Shown here piece after piece: positions 16,427-24,236 of a stretch of DNA of 35,431 bases; the stretch's first letter is position 1; the number at the start of each line of letters is the position of its first letter. Position numbers and translations under genes: made by a program. The notes under the pieces were generated by a model. The model was not told where the DNA came from, did no database searches, and saw nothing but the letters and a program-made list of their open reading frames with translations. The stretch lies in IMG/VR virus record IMGVR_UViG_3300049734_000023, positions 1-35,431 of that record; one strand, given 5' to 3'. This DNA comes from a virus.

Positions 16427-16753
16427 TCAAGCTCCATTAACGATTGGCCAACCGTAGAACGTATGCTCCATCACGAATCTAAGAGGTGGATGAAGTACTT
16501 CTGTAAATTTCCCCGTGTTCGTATCCAAATACATTGTGAACACTGGTACCCGAGTTGTTGCCTTAGTTTGGGGCGGATTCGGGTCGATGTAATCGTAGTA
16601 CACATCACCCGCCGCTCTTGGGTCTCCCACTCTCGAATCTTGCGGATCAATTACTCCTTCCCCTTGTACCCAAACAATTGCCCCCTCCTCAATTTCTGCC
16701 TCTTCTCTGGCAGTAGCCTCCACGATTTTGTAAATGTATCGAGTGTAGATCAT
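16427..16753 (-). CDS. Small beta-rich protein between fibre and connector genes
   Basis: A 108-aa protein starting MIYTRYIYKIVEATAREEAE with later segments VYYDYIDPNPP and TRVPVFTMYLDTNTGKF. Beta-rich and acidic. The ATG overlaps the stop of the 1423-aa fibre gene (ATGA) and lacks a strong site, so coupled translation is likely. Could be a fibre-assembly or tail-accessory protein; no family recognised. Confidence 0.7.
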   Translation of the reverse strand: MIYTRYIYKIVEATAREEAEIEEGAIVWVQGEGVIDPQDSRVGDPRAAGDVYYDYIDPNPPQTKATTRVPVFTMYLDTNTGKFTEVLHPPLRFVMEHTFYGWPIVNGA

Positions 16754-19700
16754 AGCGCCGCTATCTCAGCCTCGGTAAGTTGTTCGTAATATGTTCTTAC
16801 ATTACGGACAGTACCGAACAAATAGTTGGTAGCATTGTATCCGATAGCCATAGCGTTCGGAACACCAATGGAACCATCGTACGCACCTTGAGTTCTGTTG
16901 CCATCGCAGTATACAAAGCGTGGGGATACAGATCCTATGCCCCAAGTAGCCGCTGCTTTGAACGGCACTCCAAGTGTTATACCGCTCGCTGTAACTTGCG
17001 TCGTACCATCGTAGCTCGCCACTAATGGGCCAGAGTTAATCCCAAGAGGATTAACAGTTGCAACTGCGATAAGATAGTCTGATATAATGCTGCGGGCCGC
17101 AGATTGGTTAAAGTTAACCATTACTTCTGCTACAAGTGTGCCGGCATTCGGAGCAGGTGGGTAATTTCCTGATGTTTGATAACTGAGCTGATCAGCGTTG
17201 CGAGTAACCGCAGCTGAAGTAGTCGGAATGTACGTGGAAGAGTACACAGCTGTGGTTTCGCATTGAGCACCCCAAGCATAGAGGCTCTTGCCCGTATCTC
17301 CTGCGTAGCTAGGATTCTCCCCACCCGTCCCCGCATCGGACAACTTAACTTGGCAGTTAGCTACAGTACCGGCTCCCTTGGTACCTGCTACGGTGACTCG
17401 ATACCACCCATTGGGGAGAGCACGAATGCCTGCTATTGGATTAGTCCACGAACCACCGCCGACCACTGCTTGCGAAATCGTCCCAGCTACTAAGTCAACA
17501 TACGCGTAGACTGAGCCAGACGTATTATCGCTCATTCCTACCCAAGCATACTGACGGGTATCGTTCTTGAGGTAAACGGAGAAAGAGCAATCTATCGACG
17601 CAGCCGTAACTGTTTGGTTTACAAAGTGTACAGCAGAAGCGGCGACCTCAACGATCTTATCGGCAGTAGTGAGACCATCAGGAGATACCGCAGCATTGGC
17701 CGATATTGTTGTACTTGTCTTCGTCCAATTGGCATGGCTGAAATCTTCACTGTAAGTAAGCGAATTTGTTCTTTGCCCCTCTATGAAGACCCCATATGGG
17801 CCATCTGCGTCACAGATGGTGGAGAAGCCACCGTTAGCTGGGGTAATGGGGAGACCAGTAGCTTCAGTGATCACTCCGTCAGCTACTGTATTACCATTCT
17901 TAGTCGTGAAGTATTTAACCCCATTTATAGCCGAGCCGTGCCACGGAGCACTGAGAACCCCGTTTGATACATATTCACCAGGAGTATCGTCAGCCTGCCC
18001 CGTAACATCCTCTACCTGGGCACCCCAGACCCAAATTGTAGTACCCGTAGCAAGCGTTAGCCCATCTATAGCACGACAGCCTATGATTCCATAGACCGAC
18101 GTATGGGTGCTAACTAGAGCGGCAGGAGACGTGAGTCTTTGCCACGTCCCGTCCATCGTGACCTGAATATTACTGTACGCTCCGTTTGCATCACGAGTCC
18201 AGAAATTAATAGTCTGGCCCGCCGTGCCCTTTACATACAAACTAGCTCGTACTTTGGACCCAACCACAGGAGTGCGAACGCTACCCGCAAAACTTCTCCA
18301 TCCACCTCCGCCAAACACGAGTCGATCAGCAGTAAGAGTACCATCTGGGGCCGATATATTGTTTAGTGTTACAGTACATGTACCGAAATCGGTGGCCCAC
18401 GAGGCAGCATTGGCATTTTCTGAGTCAGGACACAGATTAGACACCCGACGAGCACCCAAGAATCTAGCCTCAGTACTCATCGCTAATCTGAGCATGCCCT
18501 CCCAGTCTACAGCTGTAGCTGCTGACCCACGAGTAAGTGACGGACTGTAGTATGTAGAGGTACCCCACGCACTTTTCGGTACCAAAGTAGCTTGGAGTGG
18601 GGCGTAGAAAATGGCGAATTTCTGTCCATATACTACCACAGGAGTCGTTTCTGGGATGGAGAGGACTTCCTCATCTGTGAGGGCGCTGGTCCATACACGA
18701 ATATCTCGTATCCATCCTTGAACCTGAGAGCTAAAATTTGACATCCCGAAACTGAAGTACGAAATCGCACTCATAGTTCCAGAAAACGTCAAGTCAGCCG
18801 ACTTCACCCCATCTATAAACGTGTGAAGTACATTCGGATTCACACTCCAACGAGAAGCTAGGTTGACTACCTGGTTCTGAGTTGGGGTGTATGTATTACC
18901 CTCTCTGATCGTACCGTCGTAAGCTGATAACTTACCCGTCAAGGATGAAACAAAACATTGCCCATTATTAACTGCGCTCTCACCGCCAAATGCTTGTACG
19001 CCGCCAGATTGTAGGGCTCCCGCGTACGCAGGACGAAATTGGCAATATACCGTTCCTACATGCGTATTCCAATTCTGCGCGAGAATTGATCTCGCTCCAT
19101 CTTGGTTACGAGCGCATTTTGTAGTGCTAGCGTTATGGATGTACGAAGTGGGGAAGGTACCAGTCTCTAGCTGGGCGCACGCGAATACAGCTGATCCCGT
19201 TACGGTGGCGTCAAGTGCCCCGGTAGCTTGTGTCGCGTTCGATGTCGCCGCAGGATATAAATGGGCTGTCCAGGCCGCAGCTGTCGCCGTAAAGGTGACG
19301 AATACACGCCAATAGGAATCGCTCCAATTTTCGCATCCAGCTGCTACCCCAGCCGCTATCGTATTGCCCGTATTCGCTGTCCATGGCGTCGCCACCCCAT
19401 TATTTGTGTCGACGGTAATCATAGCAACTACAGTACCCACCAAAGCTTGTACCACCGGGAATGTAGTTGCCCCAACTGTCTTCTTAACGAAAACAGAAAG
19501 AACATGCGCCGCCGCCGTTAAGGCAGGCGTAACCATACTCACAGACTGGAGAGTAGCCCCATTATCCGCAATCGTATCGGCTGAAAGTGTGTTGTCTGGC
19601 CCGAGTACGTTGTTCGAGGTTACTGTCGGAGCGTTGTTCGCAGTCCAACTACCAAACGCATCCGAAGTCGAAAGCTGGTTTGTAACTGACCTTTCCGCCA

Positions 19701-21021
19701 TGAGGCCATATGGTCCTCGTTCATCAGCAACTCGTGAATCAACCCCAGCTTCATCACTGGTGATCGGAGTGGGGGAGGATGAACGCGTGGCTACATGATT
19801 AGTTACACTGTACGGATTTAGTGTATTAAAATACTGGAATGCATCGACATACGTACCATAGTATGGTGGTTGGAGTCCAAAAGCTTTCGGTACCAACTCA
19901 CTCATATGGTACGACGAACGCATAGTTACACGTTCAACCTGCGCACCGAACAAGTAGATACCTTGGGTAATTACCCCAAGGTACGAAACCTTGCCGCTAG
20001 TGAACGTAGGTACAGCTACGTTCGACAGGGATACTACGCAAACTAAATCACCAGAAGTGTGGGACGCCGTAATGGAAACGCGATACCAACCGTTTCCGAC
20101 TGTCTCGACAGCATAGTCCGCGTTTGCAGGACTCCCTACATTGCCTACAGCCGTCACTAACCCAGTATCCAGATCAACTACTACACCGTACCTCTTAGCA
20201 GCCGCGTCGGGGGCCAACTGAATATACGCCCACTGGCGATTGTATTTCTTGACGTATATCGAGAATGTGTAAACACCCGCTACTTGTACATTTGGAGACA
20301 TAGTATACCAAGAATGCTCATTGGTTACCGCTGTCTCCATCCCCCTGCCGGCTCGGTATTGACCAAACGGGTCTTCATATCCACCCGCATTGCCGGTATC
20401 CGTACCAGTAGAGGCCCAGGCATTAACGTTGCCTGTAACGTGGCTGGTAGTCTTGACGATATTCTCAACAAGTCTACAACCGTACATCTTGATCATGGAA
20501 TTGTTAATGTACCGCATTACCCCCGTATGGTCACGAGTTGTGTCCGACTGATCAGTACGCTGACATGAACTTACGAAGGCAGGATTGGATACAAATTGCT
20601 CTGCTATGAGCCCTCTTGTAGTCATCCAAGCAAAAGAGGGTTCTGGAACGGGAGGGATAGGTGGCTCTACGCCAATCATGGCGAGAGCACCAAAAGCCGT
20701 TATAGGCCAACCAGCGTTAGCCAAGGCTATATCGTCAGTAAGGGAGAATTTGAGGCGACCCTCAGCATCGAAGCCCATCCCACCTCTAACATAGGCAGGA
20801 TCAGTTTCGCTGGAGTCTATGCAAAGAGCACCATTTACATCGAATGCGTAACCATTAGAGATTAATGACACTTCCCCACCATCATTAACGACTATGGCCC
20901 CATTCGAATCGTACAAGAATCCGCTTTGTTGTAAATATTGGCCTTCTTCGTCAAAGGTCGCACCGAGTGCGCGACCAGTCGCCATATCGATGTTTAAACC
21001 ATTGACGAAATTATAGGCCAC
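16750..21021 (-). CDS. Giant modular tail fibre/tail-spike-like protein
   Basis: A 1423-aa beta-rich protein, the largest in the window. The first 120 residues form short repeats about Gly-Asp turns (GLNIDMATGRALGATFDEEG, LYDSNGAIVVNDGGE). Then come four carbohydrate-binding-like modules, at about 180-370, 435-635, 865-1035 and 1085-1260, with recurring features: an entry like YSEDFSHANWTK, an A-x-PDG-T-x-AD loop, a FSVYLKN or FSIYVKK strand and, in copies 1 and 4, NGWYRVT/S. Two lectin-like concanavalin folds follow copies 2 and 4 (about 645-790, ending WIRDIRVWTSALTDEEV, and 1275-1423, ending RNVRTYYEQLTEAEIAAL). The start is GTG at 21021 after GGAGG. Probably surface adhesion. No enzymatic spike motif seen. 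Confidence 0.82.
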   Translation of the reverse strand: MAYNFVNGLNIDMATGRALGATFDEEGQYLQQSGFLYDSNGAIVVNDGGEVSLISNGYAFDVNGALCIDSSETDPAYVRGGMGFDAEGRLKFSLTDDIALANAGWPITAFGALAMIGVEPPIPPVPEPSFAWMTTRGLIAEQFVSNPAFVSSCQRTDQSDTTRDHTGVMRYINNSMIKMYGCRLVENIVKTTSHVTGNVNAWASTGTDTGNAGGYEDPFGQYRAGRGMETAVTNEHSWYTMSPNVQVAGVYTFSIYVKKYNRQWAYIQLAPDAAAKRYGVVVDLDTGLVTAVGNVGSPANADYAVETVGNGWYRVSITASHTSGDLVCVVSLSNVAVPTFTSGKVSYLGVITQGIYLFGAQVERVTMRSSYHMSELVPKAFGLQPPYYGTYVDAFQYFNTLNPYSVTNHVATRSSSPTPITSDEAGVDSRVADERGPYGLMAERSVTNQLSTSDAFGSWTANNAPTVTSNNVLGPDNTLSADTIADNGATLQSVSMVTPALTAAAHVLSVFVKKTVGATTFPVVQALVGTVVAMITVDTNNGVATPWTANTGNTIAAGVAAGCENWSDSYWRVFVTFTATAAAWTAHLYPAATSNATQATGALDATVTGSAVFACAQLETGTFPTSYIHNASTTKCARNQDGARSILAQNWNTHVGTVYCQFRPAYAGALQSGGVQAFGGESAVNNGQCFVSSLTGKLSAYDGTIREGNTYTPTQNQVVNLASRWSVNPNVLHTFIDGVKSADLTFSGTMSAISYFSFGMSNFSSQVQGWIRDIRVWTSALTDEEVLSIPETTPVVVYGQKFAIFYAPLQATLVPKSAWGTSTYYSPSLTRGSAATAVDWEGMLRLAMSTEARFLGARRVSNLCPDSENANAASWATDFGTCTVTLNNISAPDGTLTADRLVFGGGGWRSFAGSVRTPVVGSKVRASLYVKGTAGQTINFWTRDANGAYSNIQVTMDGTWQRLTSPAALVSTHTSVYGIIGCRAIDGLTLATGTTIWVWGAQVEDVTGQADDTPGEYVSNGVLSAPWHGSAINGVKYFTTKNGNTVADGVITEATGLPITPANGGFSTICDADGPYGVFIEGQRTNSLTYSEDFSHANWTKTSTTISANAAVSPDGLTTADKIVEVAASAVHFVNQTVTAASIDCSFSVYLKNDTRQYAWVGMSDNTSGSVYAYVDLVAGTISQAVVGGGSWTNPIAGIRALPNGWYRVTVAGTKGAGTVANCQVKLSDAGTGGENPSYAGDTGKSLYAWGAQCETTAVYSSTYIPTTSAAVTRNADQLSYQTSGNYPPAPNAGTLVAEVMVNFNQSAARSIISDYLIAVATVNPLGINSGPLVASYDGTTQVTASGITLGVPFKAAATWGIGSVSPRFVYCDGNRTQGAYDGSIGVPNAMAIGYNATNYLFGTVRNVRTYYEQLTEAEIAAL

Positions 21022-21036
21022 TTCGACCTCCAGAGG

Positions 21037-21068
21037 AGCGCAGCGGCTGTGGGAGCAACCGCTGCGCT
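21037..21068 (-). other. Hairpin before the giant fibre gene
   Basis: A 10-bp perfect inverted repeat (AGCGCAGCGG / CCGCTGCGCT) with a 12-nt loop, in the 52-nt gap between the decoration-like gene and the fibre gene. No T run follows on the minus strand, so it is not a normal terminator. It ends just before the GGAGG ribosome binding site, suggesting mRNA processing or translational tuning. Confidence 0.65.
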
Positions 21069-21073
21069 TACTG

Positions 21074-21706
21074 CTACGTTACCGCAGCCGACGCGGTAGC
21101 GTTGATACCAAACTGGCTATTCCCCGTTGTCATTGCAACACCGGAGCGATTCGTAAAGCCAGTTTCGATGGCGGCCCCGTTGGCTACCGCACCGGAAGCC
21201 GTCACGACCTTCATGCCAAAGCCCGTGTAAGCAGGTCCAGCACCAGCGTCCCTCAGCCCACCGTTACCGAATGCGAGAAGAGGCTGTACTGCGTACGGGG
21301 AAGGAGCAGATGTACCTTTGGAGTAATCTGATCCAGTCCCCGGCGTGATCGCACTCTTCCCACCACCGATAGCAAGCAGAATAGCCGTGGTAGCAGCCGT
21401 GCCGTCAGGTTTAGTAACACCAGGCGTTGAGTCATCCACGAACCCGTATGTTGGCGGAACGGAGGATGCGCTAAACAGCCCAGCGGAGCCAATTCCGGGC
21501 ACTTTAGTATTGGGGCCGTAACCGATCCCAGTACTGAGTGCTCCAGTAGAGGCGTTGTTCGACGAATCCGTGTCCTTGGGCGAACCCTTCGGGCCAGAGA
21601 ACGGGTCCATAATTACACCCGCCCCCGTGGCTCCAGGGTTAGCCACCGGCGCCGTTGTGGGATCGGTTGCCGTGGACCGCGGAGCACCAGCGTTATATGC
21701 AGGCAT
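21074..21706 (-). CDS. Decoration-like head or tail protein, Gly/Ala/Thr-rich
   Basis: A 210-aa protein directly downstream of the major capsid gene. The ATG at 21706 has GGAG upstream; a TTG further up is less likely. The first 90 residues are low-complexity Pro/Gly/Ser/Thr (ATDPTTAPVANPGATGAG), then GTAATTAILLAIGGG and a compact C-terminal beta region (GFGMKVVTASGAVANGAA, SGVAMTTGNSQFGINATA). The low-complexity N-terminus and position suggest a capsid-decoration or surface protein. Family not recognised. Confidence 0.7.
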   Translation of the reverse strand: MPAYNAGAPRSTATDPTTAPVANPGATGAGVIMDPFSGPKGSPKDTDSSNNASTGALSTGIGYGPNTKVPGIGSAGLFSASSVPPTYGFVDDSTPGVTKPDGTAATTAILLAIGGGKSAITPGTGSDYSKGTSAPSPYAVQPLLAFGNGGLRDAGAGPAYTGFGMKVVTASGAVANGAAIETGFTNRSGVAMTTGNSQFGINATASAAVT

Positions 21707-21722
21707 TGCAGTCTCCAAAAGA

Positions 21723-21747
21723 GCGGGGAGCAGAAGCAGCTCCCCGC
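21723..21747 (-). terminator. Probable partial terminator after the major capsid gene
   Basis: On the minus strand, GCGGGGAGC pairs with GCTCCCCGC across a 7-nt loop, then the transcript reads TCTTTT. It lies 9-30 nt after the capsid stop. The T run is short and overlaps the next gene's ribosome binding site, so partial termination is more likely than a full stop. Such a site would keep capsid mRNA more abundant than the genes that follow. Confidence 0.6.
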
Positions 21748-21755
21748 ATGGGGAG

Positions 21756-22736
21756 TTACGACGTGACCAGCCGACCTTGGAACTGGCTGCCTGAGGTCGT
21801 CAGGTTACCAGCCCATGCCAAGATTTGAACTTCCGCATCCTGGTTGATCGCATACCGGCGATTCGGAGACAGCGGTACCATGTTCCGTGCGCTGTGGGGG
21901 CGCAGGAAGATGTACTTGGTATTGAGGAAGAAACCAGTGCTCGCCGGGCAGAACCCGCCGATACCACCGTCCAGGACGACATCCGCGTCCATGTACTTGA
22001 TGGTCGGGAAGCCCAGCTTGCCAGTCTCGGCCTGCGTGAAACGTTGCATTGCTTGCAGGCTCGACAGGTAGAACTGCCAGAAGTTGTTGTCGAAGACGAT
22101 CAGGTCGGCGCGATCCGAGCCACGGACAAGCTTCGCCCACAGCAAGTTCATCGCTGCCTGGATATTCGTCGCCGACATCACAGGCGCACCCGACAGATCA
22201 GCACTGGAAGTCAGTTTCGACTGCCAGAAAGTCCAGGTCGCTCTGTCGATACCACCATAGGTGCCCGTGGTGGGGGCGGTAGGCACTGCTGCGTTCAGGC
22301 CAGTGAGCTCCTTGCCGCCGGAACCCGTGCCGTCCGCGTAGACACCACCCGCAAGAAGGTTGGCCATCGTGGATTCCGCCACGTTGATCCGACCTTCCAG
22401 CAGATCGATCATCTGCTCCCGCCCCGCATTCTGGAGTTGCTCCAGACCGGACATTACCACCGGGCACGCCAGTTGCTTGATCGCGTACTCGGCTGAACTG
22501 ATGACGTCCTGCGCGGCGACAGGCAGCAAATCGTATCCGCTGTACCACCCACCGTTGCCGTTTTGCGCGAACGACAGTTCTTGCATGATGACGTTGCCGC
22601 CACCAAACGGCTTCACGTTGCCGCGTTGCTGGAGCTTCGCGGACAGCGCGTTGTTCTTTGTTACGTTGTCGGCAATCTGCCGACTACGGTTCTGGATCGT
22701 CGTTGCGACGATGTCCGTAAGATTCGGAAAAGCCAT
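21756..22736 (-). CDS. Major capsid protein
   Basis: A 326-aa protein. The N-terminus has TTIQNRSRQIADNVTKNNAL, then RGNVKPFGGGNVIMQELSF with a WYSGYDLL segment, and AEYAIKQLACPVVMSGLEQL, the pattern of a widespread HK97-fold phage capsid group. The middle DLLEGRINVAESTMANLLAG with ADGTGSGGKELTGLN and the C-terminus IFLRPHSARNMVPLSPNRRY, then VQILAWAGNL, also fit. AGGAG sits before the ATG. It lies directly after the scaffold-like gene, the expected order. Group name not verified by search. Confidence 0.92.
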   Translation of the reverse strand: MAFPNLTDIVATTIQNRSRQIADNVTKNNALSAKLQQRGNVKPFGGGNVIMQELSFAQNGNGGWYSGYDLLPVAAQDVISSAEYAIKQLACPVVMSGLEQLQNAGREQMIDLLEGRINVAESTMANLLAGGVYADGTGSGGKELTGLNAAVPTAPTTGTYGGIDRATWTFWQSKLTSSADLSGAPVMSATNIQAAMNLLWAKLVRGSDRADLIVFDNNFWQFYLSSLQAMQRFTQAETGKLGFPTIKYMDADVVLDGGIGGFCPASTGFFLNTKYIFLRPHSARNMVPLSPNRRYAINQDAEVQILAWAGNLTTSGSQFQGRLVTS

Positions 22737-22745
22737 GGACTACTC

Positions 22746-23831
22746 CTAAGCAGAGGAATGTTCATCGAAGGCTGCTTCAATGGATTCCCTCAGGGACATG
22801 TTCGGCCGCATATTGGTCATTTGAGCCGACCCTTGCGGTGTACCATGTACTGAAGAAGCCGCGTTGGTTGCAGCAGCTGCACGCTTGGTCTTGCTAGTGG
22901 CGCGAGCTTGCGCTTCCCTCTGTAGGAGGATCTTGCGAGTATCGGGGTGAGCCCATATAGCGGCTGCGTAAGCGTCTTCCAGGTTTGTTGCCCGGCCCGC
23001 TTCGATCAGGTCCGCCATTAAGTCCCGAACGTCGCCCAAGAACTCGTTCTTTGGATCAGCAGCGAAAGCAGCGATGGCCCTTTCAGACTCATCAGCATCT
23101 CGCATGTCGAGCTGGGATTGCAGATGTTGCGTTCGGTGTTGCGCGTTTGCTAACTCTCGTTGAGCAGCTATTTGCTGAGGTCCACCTTGGATTCGCTGAC
23201 TTAGAACATGATCGAGCAATCGCAGGTCTACCCCATACGACAATACTACATTTGCGATCACCTCAACTCTGTCCTGCGGATTGGGCGAGGTCAGAGCCTT
23301 AACGGTGTCAAACATGTCCGCAATAAAAGCGGAGGGTGTTACCCCGTTAGCCTTGAGATTCTCCAAGTACGGGGCTACATGCTGATTTACCTCATCGGCA
23401 AGTCGGAGTTTGGGTCCAACCGAACCAATGAGTCGAAGGCTGTCTGCTTCACGCCGCAGTATTTCTTCTTGTGCAGCGCGTGGGATTTTATTCCATTCTT
23501 CCCTTACAGCAGGCTTCCACTGAGGGGGCGCCTTCAGTTCTACAGGTCGTCCATCTCCTCCGGAGGCAGGTTTTGCTCCCACCTCTTTGGAGTCTGGTAC
23601 GGTTTTGTCCTTCTCGGGAGCTTGAACGACAGGAGGCTTTCCCCCAGCGGCAGCATCGGGGGTACTTGGCTCAGGCTCACTCTTGACGGGAGGGGTGGTT
23701 CCGGTGGACTCTGACTTTTCATGCTGCTCTACTGCGGCTGCCAGAGACTCACGGAGTGTTGGAACTGTGGCTGGAGCTTCAGGTGCTTCAACCTGTCCAC
23801 CCTCTACTTGATCGATGACTTCGGGGTCCAT
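22746..23831 (-). CDS. Scaffolding protein
   Basis: A 361-aa acidic, helical protein between portal-side genes and the capsid gene, the normal place for a scaffold. The first 110 residues are Pro/Glu/Lys-rich and disordered (TGTTPPVKSEPEPSTPDAAA). The rest is charged helix, including WKPAVREEWNKIPRAAQEEI and RRADSLRLIG-type heptads, and it ends with NMRPNMSLRESIEAAFDEHS, a helix typical of capsid-binding scaffold termini. Its own promoter-like -10 sits 15 nt upstream, so leader length is very short; the ribosome site (ATAGAG) is weak. Confidence 0.82.
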   Translation of the reverse strand: MDPEVIDQVEGGQVEAPEAPATVPTLRESLAAAVEQHEKSESTGTTPPVKSEPEPSTPDAAAGGKPPVVQAPEKDKTVPDSKEVGAKPASGGDGRPVELKAPPQWKPAVREEWNKIPRAAQEEILRREADSLRLIGSVGPKLRLADEVNQHVAPYLENLKANGVTPSAFIADMFDTVKALTSPNPQDRVEVIANVVLSYGVDLRLLDHVLSQRIQGGPQQIAAQRELANAQHRTQHLQSQLDMRDADESERAIAAFAADPKNEFLGDVRDLMADLIEAGRATNLEDAYAAAIWAHPDTRKILLQREAQARATSKTKRAAAATNAASSVHGTPQGSAQMTNMRPNMSLRESIEAAFDEHSSA

Positions 23832-23845
23832 CTCTATTTGATAAT

Positions 23846-23874
23846 ATTATACGCTCGACCCGGATGAAAGTAAA
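23846..23874 (-). promoter_or_regulatory. Leftward promoter before scaffold/capsid genes
   Basis: On the minus strand, TTTACT (23869-23874) and TATAAT (23846-23851) are 17 bp apart. The block CGAGCGTATAATAT is shared with the promoter at 29618-29646. The predicted start lies only about 8-10 nt before the scaffold ATG, so the transcript would be near leaderless for that gene. It would boost scaffold, capsid and later virion genes. Confidence 0.6.
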
Positions 23875-23894
23875 CAACTACTCAGCGGAAATTC

Positions 23895-24236
23895 TTACTT
23901 TTTTCTGCTCTGTAATTGGTGGATAGCCATCTCGATATCTTGGCGTCGCACCGAACCTGCTCCTGTCTTGCCATGAAAGAGATCAGCCCGCTTCTCTGCG
24001 GCTTTCTTCCATTCCTGAGTAAAATCGTCCGCTGTCGTGAGCCCCCGGTCAGCCATATACTGGCGATGCTTCGCCCGACTATTGATTGCCACACCATCCG
24101 TCGCCTGGAGGCCATCGTAAATCCGGTCATTCCAGAGCAACGCATCCGTAGTCCTGCCCGGCGATGAACAGTAGTCCTCAGAAACTTCAAAGAAGTCATA
24201 TGGGGGTTCCCTGGACTGTATAAATCTGCGTCTCAC
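23895..24236 (-). CDS. Conserved head-region protein (113 aa)
   Basis: A 113-aa protein whose GTG start overlaps the portal stop as GTGA. It contains DALLWNDRIYDGLQATDGV, then SRAKHRQYMADRGLTTADDF, a signature I associate with an uncharacterised phage protein that follows the portal gene in several podoviruses. The C-terminus is helical (QEWKKAAEKRADLFHGKTG). Cytoplasmic head-assembly role inferred from position. Confidence 0.75.
   Translation of the reverse strand: MRRRFIQSREPPYDFFEVSEDYCSSPGRTTDALLWNDRIYDGLQATDGVAINSRAKHRQYMADRGLTTADDFTQEWKKAAEKRADLFHGKTGAGSVRRQDIEMAIHQLQSRKK

Noticed and set aside
21825-22496. 223-codon open frame on the plus strand opposite the major capsid gene
   Set aside because: It lies entirely antisense to a clear capsid gene, has no ribosome site and has the Arg-rich composition typical of a shadow frame.
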